64,000 nt of DNA from Paragyromitra xinjiangensis. Taxonomy: Eukaryota; Ascomycota; Pezizomycetes; Pezizales; Discinaceae. Below the pieces are notes generated by a model, which saw only the letters and a list, made by a program, of their open reading frames with translations, searched no databases and was not told the DNA's origin. The position numbers and the translations under genes were made by a program. The stretch is taken from assembly GCA_038503065.1 (NCBI GenBank), contig JBCAMK010000012.1:1488001-1552000 (forward strand). The letters run 5' to 3'. Positions 37,327-48,202 of the stretch are shown piece after piece (the first letter of the stretch is position 1; each line of letters starts with the position of its first letter).

Positions 37327-37694
37327 GATTCTCTTTAATGTATGTCTAGACATAGGATATCACTTGGTAGTCGGTATTAACCATATGTTATAAATATGGG
37401 ATCGGGAGACAGAGAAAACTCGATTGGTTAAGGGACGACTTTCGTATGAGATATTCTGTTCACCAAGGCTGAGGTAGTCTAGGAACTTGGGCACGTGGGA
37501 TTGCTTCCCTCGTGAGCTGCCATTCTATGTTGAAAGGAAACCTGTACTCGTGGCTTACGAAAGGACATGTAATTTCTAGAAAGCGTCAGGGGGCCCTCTG
37601 TGATAAATATAAAGCTGACCCCTCAGCGCTAGCTCATTAGTGTGGAATCAACTTTAATAAATACCACCCTCTTGCCCTGCTGTTCTCGATTTCC

Positions 37695-37724
37695 TCCACC
37701 CTCTTCCACCCTCTTCCACCCTCT
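37695..37724. repeat. Three perfect 10-bp tandem copies
   Basis: TCCACCCTCT occurs three times head to tail, with a related CCACCCTCTTG slightly upstream. Confidence 0.85.
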
Positions 37725-38100
37725 TCATCCACTACTCAGCCATCCGCATTCATCGATACTTCATCAATTCCATTAACTTAATCGTCATCGCACCACCGTA
37801 TAGCTAATGATCCTGACAACGTAGAAACTTATGGATTAATAGACTAACGTAGATCGCACACCTCATGCACTCACGCACTCACACATAACGCGTTGCTAAC
37901 TCAAGTCTTTCTTTGAAGATCTCCTACTAATTCATCTATTTACCTAGTCCTCTTTTATCTGAGATTTAATCGGCAGTATCGTCAAGTAAGTTCGCTCTTT
38001 CTGTCACTAATTTTAGTTACCATCTCGTCCGCTAACCTTTTACCTATCCTCCGATAGTAAGAAAGTCCAAACAGTAAGCTTCCATCAACATGGCGGTCAT

Positions 38101-38402
38101 CAGCAGAAACTACAAGGATAGTAAGCAACCAGAAATAATAGGGAACAGAGATGAATGGTAGAACGTGGGGGATAACCTAGGATGGCACCCCTAACTCCTG
38201 GCCCTTCGGGATTTGTTCAAGTATCATATCAAGGGATCACATACCTACCTGACAGCAACAGTAAAGATAGTAAGCAACTGGAGATAAAGGAATTGAGACG
38301 AGTGGTTGAACGTGGGGGACAACTTCGACAGCAGCCGCAAGGGTAACAAGAAACTGGACATAATACGGGAATTAGGATGAGTAGTAAAACGTGGGGGGCA
38401 AC
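38101..38402. repeat. Three diverged copies of a repeat of about 75 bp
   Basis: Copies lie at about 38101-38176, 38251-38322 and 38328-38402. Each begins CAGCAGAAAC/GACAGCAACA-like and continues with GATAGTAAGCAAC[CT][AG]GA. Each ends with GAACGTGGGGG[AG][CT]AAC or its close variant. Copies two and three are almost adjacent, and copy one is separated by about 75 bp of unrelated sequence. Confidence 0.6.
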
Positions 38403-38979
38403 AGCAGAGGGGCCAAAGAGACGAAATTAAATCTAGTAGCTGTTTGGGTATGTACCGCGTATTTTCTTTCATTTCTTCCACCCTTTTTCTGCTTGTGCGT
38501 GCGTGCGTGCGGAGTGTGATGAAAGGTATGTTTTTCCCGCAGTGGGCCACCAAGGTTTGTCATCTCCTTCCTCCCTTTTTCGTTTGTATGACGAGGGATT
38601 ATCCTTCTGTAGTGGGCCCCTGGGCAGAAGTTCCGGTGTGTATCCTTATTGCTACACACTTTGGAGTACATACTGTCGCAAGCATATCTGCTTTAGCAAA
38701 TTACTCTGGCACCTCTGATTACCATAACTTGCGGTCTTGGTTTTCTCTTGCTACCTTTTCATACTTTCAGTTTGTCCCCCTACGACCGCATTGGTCTTGA
38801 GGGTTCTGGAGCCGGAGATACTCCCAGACCCTTATCACTTTCCGTTACTAAGATCTAGTTTGCTCGAATTCCTATTTCGGCTTTATAAACAGCTATGTAT
38901 GTATGTATGCTAGGGAACCCCATTTATCGAGTACAAGAAACCTATTTTAAGAACACCGAAGAAAAAGCACCACGATAAT

Positions 38980-40448
38980 TTACACCTGCTCGTTCACAAA
39001 CAACGCAGCCATACCTTGACCAGTACCGATACACACTAGAAGAAAACATCGTGAGTTAGATTATCATAGCAGTGAAGGTTGTGTGGGAACATACTGCTAG
39101 TAACCAGAATCTTCTTCTTTTGTCTCCTTGCCTCAGCAAGACCGGTGACAATCTGTCTAGCACCGGTTGCTCCGAGAGGATGTCCTAAAGCAATACTAAT
39201 TCCTCACAATATTAGTTATTTCCCAAAACAATATAAGTAAGGTGCAACATACGCTCCACCCCTAGGGTTAACCTTCTCGACGTCCAGCGCCAACTCCCTA
39301 ATGCAATAAACGGCCATTGACGCGAACGCCTCGTTGATCTCGAAAATATCGATATCCTCTTTCGTTAACTTAAATTTCCCCAGCAACTTCGGGATCGCTA
39401 CCGATGGCCCAATCCCCATGATCCTTGGTGCTAAACCTTGCACCGTCGCTCCGCAGAATTTTGCAAGGATTGGCTGTCCGATTCTCTCAGCCGTCGAACG
39501 CTTCATTAACAAGACCGATGCCGCACCGTCCGTAACCTGCGAAGAGTTCCCACCAGTAGATCTATCGCCCCATTGGGTGAACGCAGGGCGGATCTTAGAC
39601 AGTGCTTCAAAGGTGGTACCGTAACGGATGCCATCGTCCTTGGTGACGGTAACATCTACTATCTCCCCGGTCTTAGGGTTCTTGACCTTGGTAGCAATAG
39701 GCACAATCTCCTCGTCAAACCATCCCACCCTCTGTGCATGCTCAGCACGACGGTAAGATTCCGCTGCGTAGCGATCCTGTGATTCACGTGTAATGTTGAA
39801 ATCGGCGCCAACATTCTCACTCGTCTGCCCCATCGGCTGCTGACAATCCCTCGCCTCCTGACTTACCCTCAGAACAGGTTCTGAGAATTCCGGCGCGACC
39901 TTAGGGGTTTGTGACATCTGCTCCACTCCAACCGCGAGGCCAACTTCGATACTGCCGCATGCAATTTGGTTCGCGATATTCTGGACGGCGAGGAGACCTG
40001 AGGAGCAGAAGCGGTTTGCGGAGGAGACAGCGGTGGTGTTGGGGAAGCCTGCAGCGAGGGCTGCTGCACGGGCTTTGTATGGCGCGAAGCCATCGTTGAC
40101 GTTACCGCAGCAGATGTCTTCGACGAGATTGGGGTTGATGTTGGAGCCGGTGAGGGTGTGCTGAGTTGGTTAGTAGATTATGAGGTGGGATTTGTGAAGG
40201 AGCGAACCTTGAAGAGTTGCATGAGGAGGTAGTCAACGGGGGTGTCTTTTAGGCCGCCTTTGAAGGCTTTGGTCAGGGGTGTGCGGGTGGCATAGGTGAT
40301 GACGATATCATCAGGGTTCTTTGAGGTCCTATCCGCAACTATCAATACACACAATTCGAGAGCTGAAGAGCATCAGAGCTTACACTGCAGTCAGCCCTGT
40401 TAGGGTCCTGATATGGTTGAGAATGTTGCTGAGTCTTTCCTGGGCCAT
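38980..40448 (-). CDS. POT1: Peroxisomal 3-ketoacyl-CoA thiolase
   Basis: Five exons (40448-40384, 40328-40208, 40160-39253, 39195-39095, 39035-38980) give 416 aa, the yeast Pot1 length; introns are 47-59 bp. It cleaves 3-ketoacyl-CoA in the last step of beta-oxidation. The N-terminus carries a PTS2-type peroxisomal signal, RL-x5-HI (residues 5-13). The active-site Cys lies in SSANRFCSSGLLAVQ (about residue 114), the His in GHPLGATGARQ, and the second Cys in the C-terminal MCIGTGQGMAALF. It is complete, with no frame defects. Confidence 0.96.
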
Positions 40449-42081
40449 AATGTCTGTTTTGAAAGGAGATAGGTCGTTCGGTTCGTTATGTTCAGAATAT
40501 CGGTACCAAATTGTGGGGAGGGGCCCCTGGGTTTTATAGTATCGGCCGCGGGTAAGCGTCAATGATGCGTGGTTGCTGTCTCTCCGAGCTCGTGAAGAGC
40601 CTGGCCTCGGCTCTTACCCCGGACTTCGGCATGTTCCATGCAGGGGCAACAGCCGAGGCTAAACACTAATATTAATAGGTATCCACTCAAGAACTTCCTA
40701 GATTTCTAACTATGTGCAGTAAAACCGAGTCTATAGCTCTTTCTGCAGACGGTAGCTGGTACCGAGAGGCATGTATATGTGCACATTGTTTCTAGGTTAA
40801 GTCATCTTGGAGAACAGAGTGGCGAGGCTTGGGAATTTGACTTGAGAATGATGGTCAATGATTGCAAACGATTATCTACCTCATAAATAAGTCGTGGGAA
40901 TATTTGAGGTCAGATAAGAAAAGCAAGAGTAGCATGAAATAATACATGTACCCCAGATATTGCGTACAGATACCTGATGTATATACTAGGAATTCTGAAG
41001 AACTATTGTAACTCAAAAAGTGCGCAGTCTCAGCTAAATACTAGCTTTTAAAAGTACCGCTGCGCTGGTACCCCCACAAAAATCTGGATTACTACAAATA
41101 ATTATTGGGATAAATACAGTAATTAATTAACCCTTGTATCATTCTAGAATTATAAAGCATACAGCCATGCTACTGGAGCACATCCACCCCCTTTTCGGTA
41201 CTGCAGTGGTTGGTGCCAAAATATGAAAGAAATCCAAGTGTCCGTTTGCTCCAGCTGTCGTGACTGAGAGAAGATTTTCAATCGTAAATCCAAATCAATA
41301 GCAATGTAAAGCAATACTAGAGCTTCTGAGAATTCGAATATGACATTCGTTAGGCTCTGTTTGAGTATAAAAATTGTAAGCAACCTTCAAACAAAAATTA
41401 AAGCTATATTAGAACTAAATGAAGACCACCAACCCTTTCTTTTGTCAAGCGAGTGCTTGTGATCAGCAGTTTCTCGTAGAAAAGCCGAGCAGCAGCATGC
41501 CGGGCCCCTGTCAGAGAACCTCTCGCCCTTGTTGCACGCAGATTGGAAAGTTGGTTGTAATAGATTTGGTCAAGATACCAGTTGCCAATAATCTCCATTC
41601 CCATCTTCAGTTACACTGGATCAATAATAGACTCTTGCTAATATGGTCTACCCAATGTATTAGCATAACCAGTCCATTGCCCACATTGACCCAGAATTAA
41701 CTTCAACCTATACAAGCAGCCGTTGGAGAATGAAATTCACCTACAAAAGCCGCAGAACAGGCAATCTAGGTAGCTCTCCGACCTTCAATGTTTTCGTTGC
41801 TCGAATTTCGTAATCTTCATGATTTCTTTTCCCCTATCACTTGCACGGGGGATGTTAGTTTATCCTAACAATCGTGACATTCTCAACATAGCAATACCAT
41901 TAACCATTTATATATCTCACATAAGCTTCACGACCCCCGCAGCTTCCTCACGGACGGACGAGATCTCACTCCGCAGTCATACGTTGTCGTTTCCGATTTT
42001 CTTAATCGCCCCCGCGAGCTTCTCCTCCACATCCCTCACCCCCCCTATACCACCGCAACCTTCCCCTGCAATATCCCCAAT

Positions 42082-42297
42082 TCACTCTCCAACATCTCCA
42101 CTCCCTCCCCTCTGCGCCTCCCCCTTCTTTATCTCCTCGAGTATTTCCCTCAATTCTCTTAACTCCTCCCTCAACCTCAATTGATAGATCGAAACAAGTT
42201 TACAGACATACTTCAATAAGAAGTCTTGTCCACCTTTTAGGTTTTCAATGTCATCGATCCCCTCAGGGCGCCGTCGTTCGTCGAATTTTCTCAACAT
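42082..42297 (-). CDS. Possible coiled-coil fragment
   Basis: The 71-codon frame has strong heptad character (IYQLRLREELRELREILEEI) after an ordered-looking LKGGQDFLLKYVCKLVS. Immediately downstream another frame continues with VRDVEEKLAGAIKKIGND and then LRSEISSVREEAAG, also coiled-coil-like. This suggests a longer protein broken by a frameshift, or an intron whose signals I could not find. No family is recognised. Confidence 0.25.
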   Translation of the reverse strand: MLRKFDERRRPEGIDDIENLKGGQDFLLKYVCKLVSIYQLRLREELRELREILEEIKKGEAQRGGSGDVGE

Positions 42298-43351
42298 GCC
42301 GACCCCTAAACAAGCATCATGAACTCAATGTTATGGAAGCCTTTTCCATCGTCTACTGATAGCTGTTTACGAGCTCAATAGAATGACAACCACCAGAGCT
42401 CTCGTTTAAACCGCATCCCACCTAATCAGCTTCAGCAATAACTGTCAAAATAAAGTAGTGGTTTGAATCCCGTTACTGTCTGCGCAGCAACATCTTCCTA
42501 ATTTTAATAAACTAGATCCTCTTTTCAATCATGCTCGGGAATGATTTGATAAGTAACGGTGATGATGAATCCTCGATTGCAACAGCATGTCGGGAACCCA
42601 GATCGGGCTGCGATATCCAATACCCGAGAAAACACCCTGTTTTCCATTGGTGTCAATATCCGTCTTGCGATTGGGAGAATCGCCTGAGCCCAAACCCACG
42701 GATCGATATTATCCAAATCTATCAAACCAGTTTTTGTCCCGACAGTAAAAACCCCGGAGAGTACACAACATCAGGAAGAAACATAATTAAGCCATAGGTA
42801 CTCGTAGACCTAGATCGATATCACCAAGTGTTGATACACCCACGACAGGAATGGCCAAATCCACTTCCATGTATGTTAGCTATGGCAGTCATCGCCCGCA
42901 CTCCCCATGCTGATCAACAAAATAGTAAAAACTTCAGTCTTCCCCAAATATCCGTGCCTTAAATATCAATATCCCGATCACAACTGTGAAATCGTGTCTT
43001 AGATGGGTGAGTACTCCGATAATCAAAGTTAATATCCAACTCCAAGGCGAGTCCCCAACCCTCTCGAAATATGCTAGCCCCATCCTTCTTCCCCCACCGA
43101 AATGAGATGTCGCTTCGTACACGGTCCTTTCCGTGGCTTTTCACATTCATCAGTCCGAGATAATGCGTGCCACGACATCACATCAGCTATCATCCCCTGA
43201 ATAGCCTCCTTCGTTTCAATAGTGCCCGCTAAAACGGACTAAATATACCGCGAACAATTCTTCCAGTAGCAGCCGCAGAGTAGCCATGTTCGGAGTCATT
43301 GGGCGTTGTCGTCGAGTGGTGATTTCGGGGCAATTACTTATTCTATTCATC

Positions 43352-43379
43352 CATGGTGGTGGTGGTGGTGGTGGTGGCG
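43352..43379. repeat. GGT trinucleotide microsatellite
   Basis: About nine GGT units in a row, ending in GGCGG. Confidence 0.9.
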
Positions 43380-43965
43380 GAATAAAAGGTATATGTCTCC
43401 TCGTCAGAAAGGTAGTGGATGTGTTGAATGGAGTTTCGAGAGTTGATTTCCCTTGCTAATGAGCATGAGATAGGTTGCTGGAGTGATATGGATGTGGCTG
43501 GATTGTTCCTGAGGTGAGAGAATAAAATTGCCCGGCATCTGATGCTTTGGAGCCGATGGAATCTTAGGTAGTAGTTGTAAATGGAGATGAAAGGATTGAG
43601 TGGTTTGGGCGATGGAGGTGATGGATTTTGGATGTAAAGATGTGAATATTGATGGTGGAAGTAGTGGGATGGCGGAAGTAGAGGAGAGGGGATGGTCGGG
43701 TTAAGTGGTTGGCGGATGAGAGAATAAAGTCGGCTGATGGAAATAGATTTTTCTACATAGAAAGACTTAGGGCTCTGGAAACCCTACAACCAACCCCCAA
43801 ACGAATAACAAACCAATCAAATTATGCGGTAAGAAAGACAATACTTGCCGCTACATGAAATCATAAAATATCACTCGCTAATATCCTACAGCCACCCCCA
43901 ACAAAATCAAAAACCCATCAAAAACCCCAAAACCCCAAAACCCCACAGAAACCCCCCACAACCAA

Positions 43966-44997
43966 TCACCCCAGGCCTGCGCCTTTACTCTTTCTCCTCC
44001 CAATCGTTGGTGCCGCCGGTGTCGCAACCTTCTTCCCAGTATCAGCCACAGGCCCAGCTCTACCAGGCGGCATTTGAGCCTTCGCATCCTTCTTCCCCTG
44101 CCCCGGTGTTGACGTCCCACCTCTTGATGTACTCTGCTGGCTCCCAGACGCCGAGTGGAGGAAGCTCGCTGGGTCGCCGAGTAGAGGTGCATGGTCGTCC
44201 ATGTACTCGTCTTGGTACCGGATAGACAGTGCGAGCGCACGTGGAAGGAGCGTTGGGTCTGTGAGGTATGCAGAGGTGGATGAAGACTGGGAGGGTGCAA
44301 CGGCGGCGGAGGATTGTGTAGACGGTGGTGGCTGGGAGCCTAGCTGGGTAGACTGGGTAGACTGTGAGCTAGTGGTGGGGGCCGGGATGGTTTTAGTCGG
44401 TGTGAAAGAGGAGAGGTTCGTGGCTATTTTTTGTGCAGTACGGAGAGCGTTGACCACAGATAGCTATAGGGCGTTAGTTGATGCCATAATAGTTGGTGGG
44501 GGGACAAACCATTCTATTTTGCAATACGGCACCCACACTTGGAGCCTGGAAGATATTCTCCCCCGTGATATAGTATGTCGCTAGTACCGTTATATCCTCC
44601 ACTTCCCTCCCGGTGTTATCATCGATTTTATTCGGTCGCCGTAGTTGCTTTCGAATCACCCATACACCTGTGTCTGTTGATCCTGTCGCAAGCATGTACT
44701 CGACACCGGTCATTTGCTTCAACCGCTGGTTAAACAGTTCCACAGTCCGCAGCTCCTCGCGAATCTGCATGTTGTACTGCATTTGTTGGAATAGGTTACC
44801 GTTATTGGAGGTGTTATCGAAGAACGTCGACATGCGGAAATAGTCCATCACTAGAGGGGAAGTCAGTACTGTATGAGACTGAGACAGTGGGGGAGGGTAC
44901 CCGTCATATGGTTGAGCGGACCCCATGTACGGTACCATGCCTGGTCGCGCCAGAGAGTTTCATCGAGGGGAGTTTTGGGGCGTTCTATTGTTGCCAT
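43966..44997 (-). CDS. MED6: Mediator complex subunit 6
   Basis: Three exons (44997-44901, 44850-44510, 44463-43966) give 311 aa; introns are 50 and 46 bp. The start MATIERPKTPLDETLWRDQA, then WYRTWGPLNHMTVMDYFRMS and FFDNTSNN are the Med6 signature, followed by the conserved core (GVEYMLATGSTDTGVWVIRK, TGENIFQAPSVGAVLQNR). The C-terminal about 130 residues are a Ser/Thr/Gln-rich, then Lys-rich disordered tail, common in filamentous fungi. Med6 is a Mediator head-module subunit needed for RNA polymerase II transcription. It is divergent from MOD5. Confidence 0.96.
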
Positions 44998-45141
44998 TAC
45001 TACTGAATAAGAGATCAAGTGGTGATTTGGTGTTTAGATTCCCGAGACGGTTTCGTTGCTGAGAGTTGAGGCTCAACTTTAAGCTTTGGGAGTTACCCGG
45101 CTGGAAGCCGAGAAATTGTTTCTGCGTGGATTGGTCTCAGT
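44998..45141. promoter_or_regulatory. Shared MED6/MOD5 bidirectional promoter
   Basis: Only 144 bp separate the two divergent start codons, so both genes must share this region. No TATA box is obvious. A GAGAGTTGAGGCTCAAC element is partly palindromic (GTTGAGGCTCAAC, 45065-45077). Confidence 0.6.
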
Positions 45142-46940
45142 ATGTATTTCCGACCCCACCATTTACGAGCTTCTATCGGGGCTCTTGTTCCCCGTTCGCT
45201 TTATCAGAGAGCTGGAATGACTTCTATTTCTGTACGGCCACCGTTGATAACGGTTATAGGTGCTACTGGTACTGGAAAGTCTAATGTCTGTACAGTCCCG
45301 AACCAATTTCATGCTATCTTCAGCTAACTTCAACTTCCTAAGCTCGCAGTAGACCTCGCCCTCGCCCTGAATGGCGAAATTATCAATGGCGACGCAATGC
45401 AGATGTACGAAGGTCTCCCTATAATAACCAACAAAATCACCAAAGAGGAAATGTGTGGAGTCCCACACCACCTCCTAGGATTTCTAGACGTCCGAGATGT
45501 CTGGCGTGTTGGAAGGTTCACACGAGAAGCAGAGAGAATCGTAGGTCCCAACATCCACACCAATCCTACATTACTAAAAACCCACAATCTGACAACCACT
45601 AAGCCTACCCTCACAGATCGACGAAATCCGCTCCAGAGGCCGTCTCCCAATCCTCGTAGGCGGGACCCACTACTACCTCCAATCACTACTATTCCCCCAC
45701 TCCATCCCACCCAACCACCCAGAAGACGAAGAAATTGACGAACCTTACCCCTTCCCCCCAACCTCCGGCGAACTCCTCGAACTAAAATACCCAATCCTGT
45801 ATCTTCCCCTCCTCCCCTCTCTCCGACCTCACTAACACCCCCAGAAACGCCCCAACCCCCGAACTCTACTCCACCCTCCGCTCCATCGACCCTTCTATCG
45901 CAGCTAAATGGCACCCCAACGACCGCCGCAAGATCCGCCGCTCCCTCCAGATCTACTACGCCTCAGACTGCACCATCACCGCATCAGAACTCTACGCCGC
46001 CCAACGCGCACGGAAGCAGAACCCCTCCAACACACCATGGACGCGCTACCGAAACCTCATCTTCTGGGTTCACGCCGAGTCAGACGTGCTCAAAACACGA
46101 CTAGACGGACGGGTAGACAAAATGATAGAATCAGGAATGTGGGATGAGATCGAGGAAATGAAGAGAATCTACGATGACGCAGTGGAACGGAATAAAACAA
46201 GCGAAGAAGGCGCAGTAGATCTCAACAGTGGGATCTGGCAGAGCATTGGTTTCAAAGAGTTTCTTCCATACCTAGACCTGCGGTCCCAGGGCGCAGGAGA
46301 GAAGGAGCTCCAAGAGCTCAGGCAAACTGGATTATCGGGTATGAAAACCGCAACAAGACAATACGCAAGAAGCCAGATCAAATGGATCCGGATTAAATTC
46401 CTTAATGCACTAAAAGCAGGGGAAGTTGACTCAGACGGTCAATTAGGGAATAGACATGGTGATATATTCCTGTTGGACTCTACTGATGCTTCTATGTTCT
46501 CTGAAACTGTCTCACGTACTGCTGTTGATATCGCTAAAGGTAATACCTGCAAAAGCTTCACATTATACACCATACCCATATTAACTTTCATAGAATTCAC
46601 ATCCGGCCAACCACTCCTGGATCCACTCACTCTCTCAGCCCTCGCCGCTGCCTCACTCACACCTAAACGCGCGTATGATCTTGCTGATCGCCCGGATCTG
46701 TGGGTGCAGCGTGTTTGCGAGTTATGTGGAGTGACGTGCACTAATGATGCGGAATGGCGGATCCATGAGAAGAGTCAACGACATAAGAAGACTGTGAGTC
46801 GCGAGAAGAGACGGCCGGAGGTGGAGGCATTTATTAGGAGGCGAGAGGAGGCGGCGGCGAAGAAGGGGTTGTTGGGGGAATTGGTAGGTGTGTTGGAGGC
46901 GAGAGGGGATGTTGAAGTGGATCCTAGTAATGTGGAATGA
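45142..46940 (+). CDS. MOD5: tRNA dimethylallyltransferase (isopentenyltransferase)
   Basis: Five exons (45142-45285, 45343-45540, 45617-45798, 45845-46539, 46594-46940) give 521 aa. It adds an isopentenyl group from DMAPP to A37 of tRNAs that read UNN codons. Visible features are the P-loop GATGTGKSN (residues 40-48), [31 protein letters not shown], a [11 protein letters not shown] segment, the WxxNDxRKIRRSL block and the C-terminal C2H2-type finger [18 protein letters not shown] followed by KSQRHKK, as in yeast Mod5. Two in-frame Met codons (1 and 26) bracket an Arg/His/Ala-rich leader. The last intron (54 bp) has no stop and keeps the frame if retained. The first intron uses a GTCTGT donor and an AAG acceptor but has a good CTAAC branch site. 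Confidence 0.95.
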
Positions 46941-47533
46941 GGGGATGTCTTAAATGGTTTATGTCAGAAGGCTGAAGCTATAGGCAAACTAGGAAATCTC
47001 GTAGAGAATAAGAGAATAGCTACATCAAGCTATAGTACGAAGTTTATATCTCCAATAGTTCTGTTAGATATTTACTTCGAATTCCTTTATGCCACATGGC
47101 CACAAGTCCTGCGTATATCTAGATGGAGTAGGGAATGTGACTAAATAGTAGAGAATAGTAAGAATAGCCAAGTGCGGTACAAAAGGAAGTAAATATCCAA
47201 CAAGTTCCATTGAAAGAATAGGGATCGGGAAGTAGAGAATAAAGAACTTGACCAATTGACCACCCGACTGCAGTACAGGCACAACATATAGCCTCCATTT
47301 TCATGAAAACTCTTTACAGCCTACAGCTGCCCTACGTCATTTGCCGCGTTCCGTCAACCGCTAGGAAGCCATATCCAACAAGTTCCACTCGAATAGAAGC
47401 GAGTGACCACCCATGATCTCCCAAAGTGATGGGCCGCTACGAACAATAGGATATGACCTATTTATCCCTTCACACTCCAGCCTTGAAAACTTCCACTAAA
47501 GCCAATCCAGCCCTAGAACGACAAACTAAATCC
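46941..47533. other. Intergenic between MOD5 and the transposon
   Basis: About 590 bp of 3' flank of MOD5 up to the transposon target site. No coding feature is supported. Confidence 0.45.
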
Positions 47534-47539
47534 CACTAG
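47534..47539. repeat. Left target-site duplication CACTAG
   Basis: The six bases directly before the left terminal repeat are repeated directly after the right one at 53113-53118. Confidence 0.9.
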
Positions 47540-47609
47540 TACGGCGGGTCAAACGTACAGGTTGTGCAGAATAAAATAAATCGCTTACCGAGGGCTAAAG
47601 CCGGGTAAC
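47540..47609 (+). repeat. Left terminal inverted repeat
   Basis: 70 bp. It matches the reverse complement of 53043-53112 at 66 positions and ends GCTAAAGCCGGGTAAC, after which similarity stops abruptly. Confidence 0.92.
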
Positions 47610-47705
47610 TGCCGAGCCACCACCCTTTGTTTACTTCCGAGTTCACTCCCTTTCTCCCTCCCCTATTCACTACAATTGCTAACTGCGCTACAGATTTACC
47701 TACTA

Positions 47706-47776
47706 CAAGCTACCAGCAACCAGCTACCAGCAACCAGCTACCAGCAACCAGCAACCAGCAACCAGCAACCAGCAAA
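47706..47776. repeat. Subterminal CAGCAAC/CAGCTAC heptamer repeats
   Basis: About ten tandem heptamers, CAGCAAC alternating with CAGCTAC, lie 100-170 bp inside the left end of the transposon. Subterminal arrays of this kind are often transposase-binding sites, but there is no matching array at the right end. Confidence 0.8.
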
Positions 47777-48202
47777 AGTTCAGGTTAGTGCTATTCCCAG
47801 TCAGTTTTTTTATTTTTTATTTATTTTTTGTTATTTATTTTTTGTTATTTGTGATTTGTAAGGGCATTGGGGCATCATGAGATTTGGGGATTGGTTGCTG
47901 CTTGTCAGTGCCAATCCACCTGTATGAATATATCAGGGTTCCTTTTCTCATTTACATATTCCGTGGATCTTCAATTTTGAGGTGAAGCTGCTCAGTTTGA
48001 GAATAACTACCCCGGCCCAGGTCATAAGGCTAGGTGTGAGTATGCACCAATAATACTACTCCCTGCTCGGGTTACCGGCAAATTTTTTCCTTTGTTATTT
48101 TTTTTTTTTTTTTATTTTAATATTCATTGGTGGCAGATTGGCTGACTGGGAATAGATTCTTTATTTTTAGCTTCAAATTAATCTAGTAGAACAACTTGCA
48201 CA

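Larger units (their letters stand above)
33175..38979. other. Gene-poor 5.8 kb
   Basis: Both strands were read and no protein gene is supported. Open frames are short and lack domain character. The region contains a candidate Pol III gene (37185-37326), a 10-bp tandem repeat and three diverged copies of a repeat of about 75 bp at 38101-38402, all listed separately. The remainder is unexplained. Confidence 0.45.
40449..43965. other. Gene-poor 3.5 kb
   Basis: No complete gene is supported. On the minus strand there are protein-like but disconnected stretches at 42082-42297 (listed) and about 42525-43150 (for example RVRSDISFRWGKKDGASIF), which I cannot link into a model. These may be remains of decayed genes. 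A GGT microsatellite lies at 43352-43379 and a TACATGTA at 40943-40950. Confidence 0.35.
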
